From assembly GCF_017312485.1 (NCBI RefSeq), contig NZ_BMBA01000004.1, forward strand, positions 62,001-126,000: DNA of 64,000 nucleotides. The letters run 5' to 3'. A program made the position numbers and the translations under genes. Source of the stretch: Clostridium zeae. Lineage in GTDB: Bacteria > Bacillota > Clostridia > Clostridiales > Clostridiaceae. Positions 52,650 to 61,085 of this stretch are shown here, one piece after another (position 1 is the stretch's first letter; each line of letters starts with the position of its first letter). Below the pieces are notes generated by a model. It did no database searches. It was not told where the DNA came from and saw only the letters and a list, made by a program, of their open reading frames with translations.

Positions 52650-53489
52650 TTATTTACTTATTTCAATTGGTGCCGCTGATGTAACTTCACTTTTAACATC
52701 CAAATTCATTTTTAGGAAAGTCAAATCCTTTTCCTGTCCAAAAATCAATTTAATAATTATTGGCGAATCCTTACCTCCCCAAATCGCAGTTTGTGAACCT
52801 TTCTGAGAATTAAAAGAAAGCACTCCTCCTTTGAAATTCATAACATCTCCGATACTTTGAAGTATTCTTTCTAAATCAACGTTATCTACTTTATTTTCAA
52901 AAATAATACTCATTGATAAAATCACACCTGTTTTAGCATCTAAAAGCATTTCAATACCTTGTCTGGTTGAATTCTTATCAGTCTTTCCATTAAAATTAAT
53001 ATTCCAATATTGAAATTCAACTTTACCGTTATTTAAGTTTTTACCTTCTATAGTCCTTAATTCTCCATTTACACTATAAGCATCCGGAAATTCATTTAAA
53101 TTCAAAGTAGGATTTTTAGATAAAATCATTGATATCTTATTAATACAAAGTGCTACGGCCTCTCTCATAGACATACTATCGCTAGATATTTCTCTTGCTA
53201 AGCTATTATTTGCTGAGTATTTTTTTAAAGTGTTGACTTTTTCAGCCACTTCTCTATCAAATTCCGTGGTTCGATTTTGCGCTGCATTTGTTGAATTAGG
53301 TTGATTTGTACTCCCAGAAGCTGTATACAAATTATTACTTGACATTTGCTTACTGTTATCAACTATGTGAGAATTTCCAAGTAAGCTTTTTTCTTCTTTT
53401 TTAAGCAGTTTATCTGGGAACAACACAGTAAAAGCCACTGTAAGACCTGTCAATAAAGTAATTAAGCTATACTTTACCTTTTTGTTCAT
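52650..53489 (-). CDS. Membrane-anchored accessory protein of the two-component system
   Basis: This 279-residue protein has an N-terminal membrane anchor (about residues 7-25), a Ser/Asn-rich linker, then a secreted domain with GKVEFQYWNINFNG-like beta strands (NGKVEFQYWNINFNGKTDKN) and LDAKTGVILSMSIIF, reminiscent of YycI/PepSY domains that modulate kinases. It overlaps the kinase gene by 23 nt. Direct modulation of the kinase is inferred from position. Its family is not firmly recognised. Confidence 0.6.
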   Translation of the reverse strand: MNKKVKYSLITLLTGLTVAFTVLFPDKLLKKEEKSLLGNSHIVDNSKQMSSNNLYTASGSTNQPNSTNAAQNRTTEFDREVAEKVNTLKKYSANNSLAREISSDSMSMREAVALCINKISMILSKNPTLNLNEFPDAYSVNGELRTIEGKNLNNGKVEFQYWNINFNGKTDKNSTRQGIEMLLDAKTGVILSMSIIFENKVDNVDLERILQSIGDVMNFKGGVLSFNSQKGSQTAIWGGKDSPIIIKLIFGQEKDLTFLKMNLDVKSEVTSAAPIEISK

Positions 53490-54921
53490 CTCTATCTCCT
53501 CCTTTGCTATATGAGTAAGGTAAAGTTATACTTACCTTAGTACCAATCCCTACTTCGCTATTAATCTGTAGCTCAGAATCATGCAGTGCTGCAATCCTGC
53601 TTGCTATAGCTAGCCCTAATCCTGTGCCATTCTTTGCTCTAGCTCGAGATTTATCTACCATATAAAAAGCTTCTGTAATTTTGCCTAGTTCACTTTTGGG
53701 TATACCTTCTCCTTTATCTGTTACAGTGATTATATATCCCTCCTCAGCACTGATTCCCAATAATTCCACAACACCGTCTTCATAGGAGGCTTTTCTGGCA
53801 TTATCAACTATATTGACTAAAAGAGTTTTTATAAGATCAGGTTCTACAAAAACTACTCCTTTTTGTATAGAAAGCTTTAGATTCACATTCTCCTCACTAA
53901 AAGACGGAGTAACAACTCGCTTCACATATTCTAAGAGTTCATCTGCATTAATTGGAGTAAAAGAAAATTTATTCTGTTCCATAACAACTAAGTCAAGCAT
54001 CTTAAGTGATAGAGCTTCAAGTCGATTTGCTTCATTGTAGATATAATTAGCTGCTTTAAATGTAGTGTCTGGATCCATTAATCTAGACCTCAGCATATCA
54101 GCATATCCTATAATAGACGTCATTGGTGTCTTCAGCTCATGGGTAAAATTAGCTATAAACTCATCCTTTACATTAGCTGCCACTTCAAGTTCATTAATTT
54201 TATCTTCTATAGAATCAGCCATTCTGTTGAAGCTTTGCGCCAATTCACCTATTTCATCTGAAGACTTAATATCAACTCTTTGCTTATATTCTCCTGATGC
54301 AATTCTGCTACTAATTAGAGTTAATTTTCTTACTGGACGAGTTAGTAACCAGGATAACCCAAAGACCACCATAGCACTAACCATTATAATTATACTGTCA
54401 TATACCATAAATAATCGTATCTGCTCATTTTTTTGAACAAATACCTCACTGATATCTCTGGAATATCTAAAATAGACGCTAATTGAGTTATATGTAAACA
54501 TTCCAGTTATATACAAATTATATATATTATCCTTTTTCTCTATATGATAAACTAAATTTTTATCTTTATCAGTACTGTCCTTTTCAGGTATTTTACTCCC
54601 CTCTTCAGGATATACTTGCTGACCTGAACTGTCGTAAACAGTAATATCTCTATCGCTTTGTTTACTTTGCTTAATGCTTCCAGAAACTTTTTCAACAGCC
54701 ATTTTCAAGACTTCTTTAGTAATTTCTTTTCCATTTAATTCTTCATTAATAAGTTCTGATTCCAGCATATATTGTAATGAAGTATACTCATCAAGCGACC
54801 TATTGATTTCTCGATCTTTTGCAGCAAGAAAACTAGAGGAAACAAGCAAATAACCTCCTGCTGCAAAGGAAATTGCTACCACTAGCAAGGTACAGATAAA
54901 AATTTTAAGTGAAAATCTCAT
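53467..54921 (-). CDS. OmpR-type sensor histidine kinase
   Basis: This 484-residue kinase has two membrane helices (about 8-28 and 168-190) around an extracytoplasmic sensor, HAMP, the H-box NFTHELKTPMTSIIGYADML, and the ATPase (VNIVDNARKASYED, VTDKGEGIPKSELGKI, KNGTGLGLAIASRI). It follows its response regulator by 3 nt and is coupled to the accessory protein downstream. GGAGG precedes the ATG. Confidence 0.92.
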   Translation of the reverse strand: MRFSLKIFICTLLVVAISFAAGGYLLVSSSFLAAKDREINRSLDEYTSLQYMLESELINEELNGKEITKEVLKMAVEKVSGSIKQSKQSDRDITVYDSSGQQVYPEEGSKIPEKDSTDKDKNLVYHIEKKDNIYNLYITGMFTYNSISVYFRYSRDISEVFVQKNEQIRLFMVYDSIIIMVSAMVVFGLSWLLTRPVRKLTLISSRIASGEYKQRVDIKSSDEIGELAQSFNRMADSIEDKINELEVAANVKDEFIANFTHELKTPMTSIIGYADMLRSRLMDPDTTFKAANYIYNEANRLEALSLKMLDLVVMEQNKFSFTPINADELLEYVKRVVTPSFSEENVNLKLSIQKGVVFVEPDLIKTLLVNIVDNARKASYEDGVVELLGISAEEGYIITVTDKGEGIPKSELGKITEAFYMVDKSRARAKNGTGLGLAIASRIAALHDSELQINSEVGIGTKVSITLPYSYSKGGDRDEQKGKV

Positions 54922-54924
54922 TAA

Positions 54925-55575
54925 TTATACCTCCAATCTGTACCCAACCTTATATACTGTTTTAATTTTTTCCTCCCAGCCAAGCTTTTTACGTAGCCTT
55001 TGAATATGAAGATCTAAAGTTCTTGTCTCACCCATAAAGCTCGTTCCCCAGATTCGTTCAAATAAAGTTTCTCTAAAAAGAGCTATATTCTTATTTTGTA
55101 CAAGCATGACTAGCAATTCGTATTCTTTAAGGGTTAAATCAACTTGTTTTCTATTTTTCAACACCAACCTAGATTCAGTATTAATTTCTAAATCCTCTAC
55201 AGAAAGCAACTTTTGTCCCATATTGTATCTGCGCATTACAGCCTCAATTCTTGCCGTTAATTCACTGATTGCAAAAGGTTTTACTATATAATCATCTGCC
55301 CCTAGCTTTAACCCTTTCACTTTATCATTTACAGAACCTTTAGCCGTAACAAAAATTACTGGAATATCTAAGGGCTTTATATATTCTAAAAGCTCATAAC
55401 CATTTATATTAGGTAACATTATGTCTAAAAGTATAAGTTCAAAATTTTCCTGTTCTAAAAGGTTAGCTGCAACTAATCCATCATATACACAGCTACAAGA
55501 AAATCCTAAAGAACTTAAATTCATTCTTATTAAATCATTTATTGCTATATCATCTTCAGCAATCAACACTCTCAT
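54925..55575 (-). CDS. OmpR/PhoB-type response regulator
   Basis: This 216-residue protein has a receiver (VLIAEDDIAINDLIRMNL, LILLDIMLPNINGYELL, FVTAKGSVNDKVKGLKLGAD, DYIVKPF) and a C-terminal winged helix (LTLKEYELLVMLVQNKNIAL, RTLDLHIQRLRKKLG). It is divergent from a three-gene ABC transporter whose promoter region carries three 11-bp direct repeats, the spacing used by this family. AGGGGG precedes the ATG. Confidence 0.92.
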   Translation of the reverse strand: MRVLIAEDDIAINDLIRMNLSSLGFSCSCVYDGLVAANLLEQENFELILLDIMLPNINGYELLEYIKPLDIPVIFVTAKGSVNDKVKGLKLGADDYIVKPFAISELTARIEAVMRRYNMGQKLLSVEDLEINTESRLVLKNRKQVDLTLKEYELLVMLVQNKNIALFRETLFERIWGTSFMGETRTLDLHIQRLRKKLGWEEKIKTVYKVGYRLEV

Positions 55576-55862
55576 TAGTTTTCCCCCTGTTATATTTAAT
55601 ATCTAGGAAAATTGCACAATTAAAAATATCTCTTTCAAATTACTAAGTATAGCCATTTAATTTGATCTAAGATTCTATATATAGTAGTTATGATTACAAA
55701 AACGTTAAATATGCAATTTATTCTATAGATAAACTCCTTTGTATTAATAATACCTCATAAATGTAACATAGTTGTATATTAAATAATTCCAGATCATTTT
55801 CAGTGATTGCAACCACAAGCCTTAAACTCACAAAAGCACCTATATAAATAAATCGTGAAAAA

Positions 55863-55895
55863 ATACAACTTTGATACAACTTCTATACAAAAATG
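55863..55895 (+). promoter_or_regulatory. Three tandem 11-bp direct repeats (PhoB-type box)
   Basis: ATACAACTTTG, ATACAACTTCT and ATACAAAAATG follow each other without gaps at 55863, 55874 and 55885. Response regulators of the OmpR/PhoB family bind head-to-tail on direct repeats of about 11 bp. The site ends 52 nt before the first ABC gene and lies opposite the regulator gene, so it is the probable activation site. Confidence 0.65.
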
Positions 55896-55947
55896 CATCA
55901 CCAGATAAATAACATAAATACATGTGATTTGAAAAGGAGGTTTATAA

Positions 55948-56712
55948 ATGATTTATATAATTCGCTCAGACATACGCCGTGCTGTATTTTCAAAGGGTTT
56001 CCTTGTTGGCGTCTTAGGATTATTACTAGTAATAGCTCTTTCTTCTGTTAAAGATACGGTTACAATATTGTCTAATGGTGGTAGTATACCTGATGGCTAT
56101 CACTTACAAATAATTTTGACAGCCCTAAATTCAGATTCTGTTACACTAGCTGTACCAATACTTTGTTCATTTTCCTTCACTACTGCATTTGTTGATGATA
56201 TTAAAAGTGGTTTTATAAAGCAATATCTCCCTCGCAGTGGGATGAACCCATATGTTTTTAGTAAGCTTATTGCATGCTTTCTTTCTGGTGGACTTACGTT
56301 ATCCATCGGAATGCTTTTGTCCTATACTGTTTCTATCGCTGTATTCTTACCTATGGAACCAGTAATTAAAATAGGCAATATTTCAGAAGCTCTTTTGATT
56401 ATTTTCATTCAGAAAGTAGGAATATTCTTTTTTTCAGGTGCCTTATGGGCATTAATCGGTTTTACCTTGGCAAGCGCTGCCCTTAATCGATATCTAGCTT
56501 ATTCATCATCCTTCATTATCTACTATCTTCTTATAATAATTTATGAGAGATATTTTGATAAGCTTTATTTTCTATACCCAAAAGAATGGTTAAATCCATC
56601 TCATCCTTGGTTATTCGGTAGTTTAGGACTTATTCTTTTTTTGAGTGCATTAATTTTAGTAGTTAGTTTTATATTTATTATCATCGCAAGGAGGAGATTA
56701 AAGCATGATTAA
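55948..56712 (+). CDS. ABC-2 type permease, first subunit
   Basis: This 254-residue protein has about six membrane helices. The first half contains KSGFIKQYLPRSGMNPYVFS, a cytoplasmic loop typical of ABC-2 permeases of peptide-antibiotic exporters. AAAGGAGG precedes the ATG. It overlaps the next gene by 8 nt. It is preceded by PhoB-type repeats. Confidence 0.78.
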   Translation: MIYIIRSDIRRAVFSKGFLVGVLGLLLVIALSSVKDTVTILSNGGSIPDGYHLQIILTALNSDSVTLAVPILCSFSFTTAFVDDIKSGFIKQYLPRSGMNPYVFSKLIACFLSGGLTLSIGMLLSYTVSIAVFLPMEPVIKIGNISEALLIIFIQKVGIFFFSGALWALIGFTLASAALNRYLAYSSSFIIYYLLIIIYERYFDKLYFLYPKEWLNPSHPWLFGSLGLILFLSALILVVSFIFIIIARRRLKHD

Positions 56713-57601
56713 ATTAAGAGAGCTTTGGATGGTTGCTACTTATAATTTCCGTGGATGGCATAAGAATCCTCGTATTATTATTACTTTTGCTCTATCCTTT
56801 ATCCTCTGCTTTTTACTTTCAAATAAAGTTGTAATGTTTGCTCATACATATGGAACTACTACTCAGCTAGTTGAAGCTTTTATTTGGACCTTCGGTGACA
56901 GTAATTCAATTTTACTTTCATCACTGCTCCTACTGCTGCTTTTTGCAGATATGCCCTTTCTCGATCCAGGAGTTCCCTTCTACCTTATGCGCATTAATAG
57001 AAAAACTTGGCTAAACGGGCAAGTTCTATATGTAATACTTGCAACAAGCAGTTATATAATTTTTATTCTTTTAGCCACTATAGTGCTTTGTATGAATAAC
57101 TCCTTTATTAAAAATATCTGGAGTGAAACAGCTGCTATTCTCGGATATTCTGATGCTGGAAAAGCGATAGCCATCCCTGCTTTCGTAAATACCTTAGAGA
57201 TGACTACTCCATACAAATGTATGATAACTATATTTCTATTGATGCTTCTATACTCGCTCCTTATGGTATTTATAATGTTATTGCTAAATATTCTTAAAGG
57301 ACAATTTTACGGTGTTGCTGGCGTATTCATTTTCAGCTTGTACGGTTTTCTATTAAACCCGCAGCTTATTAAAGCATTATTTAACCTGCCTGATGAACTA
57401 ATGTATAAGGCCAACGTCGCTGTTGGTTGGCTATCACCACTAAACCAAGCGACCTATCACATGCATAATTTTGGATATGATCTGCTTCCACGGTTGTGGC
57501 AAAGCTTTACAATATTTTTTGTTTTGATTGTAGTCTGCTATATCTTAACCTTATTGGCTATCAAAAAATATAATTTTAATTTCACTGGAACGGAGGAATA
57601 A
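56705..57601 (+). CDS. ABC transporter membrane subunit, second
   Basis: This 298-residue protein has about six to seven membrane helices and a short N-terminal cytoplasmic helix (IKLRELWMVATYNFRGWHKN). It lacks a recognisable catalytic motif. Position between the first permease and the ATPase makes it a transporter subunit. AGGAGGAG precedes the ATG. Confidence 0.72.
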   Translation: MIKLRELWMVATYNFRGWHKNPRIIITFALSFILCFLLSNKVVMFAHTYGTTTQLVEAFIWTFGDSNSILLSSLLLLLLFADMPFLDPGVPFYLMRINRKTWLNGQVLYVILATSSYIIFILLATIVLCMNNSFIKNIWSETAAILGYSDAGKAIAIPAFVNTLEMTTPYKCMITIFLLMLLYSLLMVFIMLLLNILKGQFYGVAGVFIFSLYGFLLNPQLIKALFNLPDELMYKANVAVGWLSPLNQATYHMHNFGYDLLPRLWQSFTIFFVLIVVCYILTLLAIKKYNFNFTGTEE

Positions 57602-57605
57602 ATAA

Positions 57606-58247
57606 ATGAACATAGTAATTCATATTGAAAACGTATATAAGGACTTTGGAGAGGAGCATATTCTTCATGATATATGCCATGATTTTGAAGAAGGGAAGAT
57701 TCATGGTATCGTAGGAAATAATGGTAGTGGTAAAACAGTTCTTATGAAATGCATATGCGGTTTTCTGCTACCAAATAAAGGGAAAGTGTTAGTTCACGGC
57801 AAACAGGTTGGAAAGGAGGTTGACTTTCCTGAGGATTTAGGGCTAATCATAGAAACTCCAGGTTTCTTGCCAACACTGTCTGGAATAAAAAATCTAAAAA
57901 TATTGGCATCACTGAGAAAAAAAATAACTGACGAAACCATAACAGATATATTAGAGTTGGTTGGATTGAATCCTAATATGAAAAAACCAGTTAGTAAATA
58001 TTCTCTCGGTATGCGCCAAAGACTTGGAATAGCTCAAGCCATTATGGAAAATCCACGTTTATTAATCTTAGATGAACCCTTCAATGGCTTAGATAAGCAA
58101 GGTGTTGCAGATATGCGCTCCCTAATCTTGGACTTAAAAGCAGATGGTAAAACAATCATACTTGCTAGTCATAACTCACAAGATATAGATGTACTTTGTG
58201 ATACTGTATGTGAGATGGATTCTGGAGTTTTCACTGTCATACGATGA
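57606..58247 (+). CDS. ABC transporter ATP-binding protein
   Basis: This 213-residue ATPase has Walker A (GIVGNNGSGKTVLMK), signature (YSLGMRQRLGIAQAI), Walker B (LLILDEPFNGLDKQGVADM) and the H-loop (ILASHNSQDIDVL). The short length and C-terminus suit bacitracin/lantibiotic-type transporters (BcrA-like). It is last in the operon, and the divergent two-component system is its likely regulator. Confidence 0.9.
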   Translation: MNIVIHIENVYKDFGEEHILHDICHDFEEGKIHGIVGNNGSGKTVLMKCICGFLLPNKGKVLVHGKQVGKEVDFPEDLGLIIETPGFLPTLSGIKNLKILASLRKKITDETITDILELVGLNPNMKKPVSKYSLGMRQRLGIAQAIMENPRLLILDEPFNGLDKQGVADMRSLILDLKADGKTIILASHNSQDIDVLCDTVCEMDSGVFTVIR

Positions 58248-58414
58248 TAAGAATTACATACTTTTTGGTATTTTTATGTTCTGTTTTGTTTATTGCCATG
58301 AAATTACAGCGACAGAAAAAAATGAGCTAGTAACCAAGGCAGCCTAAAAAGCTATGTTAAATCCTTGAAATAACAAGGTTTTGCCACCTTGAAAATTTTA
58401 TATTTTCTTATTAA

Positions 58415-58446
58415 AAAAGGACTTACTACGCTAAAGTAAGCCCTTT
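58415..58446. terminator. Terminator of the ABC operon
   Basis: AAAAGGACTTAC pairs with GTAAGCCCTTTT with one mismatch, loop about 8 nt. It lies between the ABC operon and the convergent LiaF-like gene. Confidence 0.65.
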
Positions 58447-58456
58447 TATGTCTCTA

Positions 58457-58486
58457 ATGTATTTTCAGTCTAAACTTGTACATCTC
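58457..58486. repeat. Possible right-half remnant of palindromic repeat family P
   Basis: TTTTCAGTCTAAACTTGTAC followed by ATCTCTAT resembles the right end of P copy 3 (GGTTCAAACTGATACATC). It abuts the stop codon of the LiaF-like gene, as copy 3 abuts a permease stop. Confidence 0.35.
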
Positions 58487-59193
58487 TATATATAAATTAT
58501 TTCAACTCCTGAAAAACTAATGTCACCAACTAAAGTTAAAGTATTTGTTATCACCTTATCACTTTTATTTTTTTCATCAACAGCTCCAAATAATCCATTA
58601 GTTTTATCAACTACATTCCACGTTTTAGGGACATATAATTCAACTCCTGAAAAAGAAGCATTAATCCTAACTATAGCATTATCATTACGCATAACTGCAT
58701 TGTCAAAATACACCTTCAGAGCTCCAAAAGAACAATTAAAATCTGCTTGCTCAAAATCATCTGAATTTATATATTTTGTAGTAGCATTAAATGAATTTCT
58801 AAATATAATATGACTTTCATCTTCTATATCAATTTTGTCAAACTTGTAGTCTTCATCACTACCCTTGATGGTATGAATCCATTTGCTATGATTATGATTA
58901 TGAAAAATCATAGAAAGACCAATGCTGCCAAATAGTGCTGCAATAAGCACAGTCCATGGAGTAATACTTGTAATCCCAAGTTGTTTATCATATATTATGC
59001 AAAGAAATGCTACTGGGAATAAAACACCTGGAAAATTCATATGAAATAAACTTTTTACAATTACTACCACAAAGAAAACTGTTAATAATAAACTAAATAT
59101 ATTTATATCAGGAAACAATCCAAGCTTACTTATAACTAAGAAAACTCCGCCCAATATAAATGCCAAGCCCCAAAAAACCCTTTCTTTTCTCAT
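58486..59193 (-). CDS. LiaF-like membrane protein
   Basis: This 235-residue protein has four N-terminal membrane helices (about residues 7-105) and a C-terminal beta-rich domain. There, NSFNATTKYINSDDFEQADF, FGALKVYFDNAVMRND and SFSGVELYVPKTWNV match the LiaF-type (cell wall-active antibiotics response) repeat strands. GAGG precedes the ATG. It follows a LytTR gene by 2 nt and is co-transcribed. The pair is likely an envelope-stress module. Confidence 0.8.
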   Translation of the reverse strand: MRKERVFWGLAFILGGVFLVISKLGLFPDINIFSLLLTVFFVVVIVKSLFHMNFPGVLFPVAFLCIIYDKQLGITSITPWTVLIAALFGSIGLSMIFHNHNHSKWIHTIKGSDEDYKFDKIDIEDESHIIFRNSFNATTKYINSDDFEQADFNCSFGALKVYFDNAVMRNDNAIVRINASFSGVELYVPKTWNVVDKTNGLFGAVDEKNKSDKVITNTLTLVGDISFSGVEIIYI

Positions 59194-59195
59194 CC

Positions 59196-59651
59196 TTATT
59201 TCCTCTTTTCTAATAATTTAATTTTTAATGGTTTATAGTAATACCTCGAAACATATACCTGTTTATGTGTATTTTGAAATTCAACTTTACTTGATGATGA
59301 TATACTTTTTGTTATGGAGTAAATATGATTTGTATTTAGAATCGTTGATTTTGAAACTCTCATAAAATAGCCTGGTAACAATTCTTCAAGTTCATAAAGC
59401 TTATATCTTACATTGTATATATTATCAATGGTATGTGCACAAATCGAACTTTCTTCTGTTTCAAAAAATAAAATTTCTTCCAATGAAAGATAATACTCAG
59501 TATCACCTCTATAAAAAGTTATCTTTTTATTCTGCGACAAAATATCATCTAAGACAACTTGGATATTTTTAATCTCTTCACTTAGTTCACTACACCTAAT
59601 AATCACTTCATCCTCTTCAATTTTATTGTCTACTTCAATCCGTATTCTCAT
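59196..59651 (-). CDS. LytTR-domain DNA-binding protein
   Basis: This 151-residue protein has an N-terminal helical part (RIEVDNKIEEDEVIIRCSEL) and a LytTR domain (KKITFYRGDTEYYLSLEEIL, ETEESSICAHTIDNIY, LEELLPGYFMRVSKSTILNT). It lacks a receiver, as in LytTR-DUF3021 type autonomous regulators. The ATG at 59651 has GGGGAGTG upstream. It probably regulates its own operon through direct repeats near 59714. Confidence 0.85.
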   Translation of the reverse strand: MRIRIEVDNKIEEDEVIIRCSELSEEIKNIQVVLDDILSQNKKITFYRGDTEYYLSLEEILFFETEESSICAHTIDNIYNVRYKLYELEELLPGYFMRVSKSTILNTNHIYSITKSISSSSKVEFQNTHKQVYVSRYYYKPLKIKLLEKRK

Positions 59652-59713
59652 ATTTTCACTCCCCACATTTTTTATTATATTCACCCGCTTTTACATTGTA
59701 AATATCATAACAG

Positions 59714-59744
59714 TAAGTGGTTAGTTATTGCTTATAAGTGGTCA
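59714..59744. promoter_or_regulatory. Direct repeats upstream of the LytTR gene
   Basis: TAAGTGGTTA (59714) and TAAGTGGTCA (59735) are direct repeats 21 bp apart, about 63-93 bp upstream of the LytTR start. LytTR proteins bind paired direct repeats, so these are candidate autoregulatory sites. Confidence 0.45.
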
Positions 59745-59834
59745 ATTTTTACATGGTTATTGCAATTTCTTGCATATGTATTCTACAAAATTATTATATC
59801 TTTCCAAAGTACAAATTGAAAATTTCGTTATATT

Positions 59835-59879
59835 AAAAATAACCTTAGGCAAGTTATATTACTTCCTAAGGCTATTTTT
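59835..59879. terminator. Terminator downstream of the SDR gene
   Basis: AAAAATAACCTTAGG pairs with CCTAAGGCTATTTTT (one mismatch) around a 15-nt loop, with T runs on either strand. It lies beyond the P repeat that follows the SDR stop. Confidence 0.65.
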
Positions 59880-59980
59880 CGCATTTATTTATGACAGGGT
59901 TCACCGTAACTTATCCTAACTTCTAATTACTCTCTACCATCTTATAAAAATTTTCTTTCATTTGACGAAAACTTATTATG

Positions 59981-60075
59981 GATGTACCACTTCGTAATAA
60001 AATTTATATTTTCAAATTCTCCTCTCAGAACCCAGGGGAGTTTTGAAAATAGATCTCGGATCGAAGTGGTACATC
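59981..60075. repeat. Palindromic repeat family P, copy 8 (most perfect arms)
   Basis: This 95-bp copy has perfect 14-bp outer arms GATGTACCACTTCG (59981-59994) and CGAAGTGGTACATC (60062-60075), and inner TCTCCTC/GGGGAG. It lies between the SDR stop (60126) and its terminator on the minus strand. Confidence 0.92.
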
Positions 60076-60125
60076 TATAGTAAGATAATTAAGCTACCCT
60101 TTGTATATTGAGATATGAACACTTT

Positions 60126-60905
60126 TTACAATATACTTTTCTTATATTGTAGCCACTTATCAAATTTATTTTTCTGTATCTTCACATATATTGTAGTAAT
60201 AAAAGGAAACACTCTAGTAAAAATTCTTGAGATTGCAAAGTATTTTGATGGATAAATATATCTCTTTTCATTTTTTATCCCTTTAATTACACTACTTGCA
60301 ACCTTATCAGCTTCTTGCATTGGCCATGGTATTGGAGCTTTATCAGCTGCATTCTTGAAAAAGTTAGTTTTTGTAGCTATAGGATAAACTAATGAAATTA
60401 TCTCATTATCTCTTGCTTCATGCTCATATACTCTTCCAAAGCCATTGATAGCATACTTCGTAGAACAGTAAAGAGAATATCCCGGTAATGGCATTTCGCT
60501 TACTGCTGAGCAAGTTATTATAACTGAATACTTTTTAGCTTTATTTAGAGCTCTCATTTTCTCAACCGAATATATAGGAGAAAAAACATTTGTACTAAAT
60601 ATCTGCTCTATGTGGCCCCAATCAGCCTCTTCAATACTTTCACAAAATGCAAAACCAGCATTTGCTATAAAAATATCTATTCCACCCAATGTCTCTAATG
60701 CAAAATCAAATAGCTTATCTACCTCTTCTTTTTTAGATACATCACATGCAAAAGGAATTATCTTATCCTCTACCTCAGGTATTTTAGAAATATTTCTTCC
60801 AACTGCAATTATTTTCACATCATATTGTTGAAGCTGCTTTAATATTTCTTTGCCTATACCTGAGGATGCACCTGTTAGTACTATTTTCTTTTTATTTAAA
60901 TCCAT
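60126..60905 (-). CDS. Short-chain dehydrogenase/reductase of the LuxC/LuxE operon
   Basis: This 259-residue protein has the NAD(P) motif TGASSGIGKE, NAG (IANAGFAF), and catalytic Ser and YSLYCSTKYA (YxxxK). The C-terminus is basic and hydrophobic (SRIFTRVFPFITTIYVKI), suggesting membrane association. It follows LuxE and LuxC homologues on the same strand after 180 nt. A plausible role is reduction of a long-chain aldehyde to an alcohol. GAGGAG precedes the ATG. Confidence 0.85.
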   Translation of the reverse strand: MDLNKKKIVLTGASSGIGKEILKQLQQYDVKIIAVGRNISKIPEVEDKIIPFACDVSKKEEVDKLFDFALETLGGIDIFIANAGFAFCESIEEADWGHIEQIFSTNVFSPIYSVEKMRALNKAKKYSVIITCSAVSEMPLPGYSLYCSTKYAINGFGRVYEHEARDNEIISLVYPIATKTNFFKNAADKAPIPWPMQEADKVASSVIKGIKNEKRYIYPSKYFAISRIFTRVFPFITTIYVKIQKNKFDKWLQYKKSIL

Positions 60906-61085
60906 AAGTATTTTCTCCTCACTACTATTTATATTAAAGACTTTGTTTTAAATTATTATTTAAATTAAGCTGTTAATACAGTATGTCCTATATCAGTAAA
61001 CAATTAACCTTAAGTAATTTTTCTAAATAGGATTACAACTTAATTTCGTCATACTAATTAAAGCCATCAATAAAAAGCCTTATTC

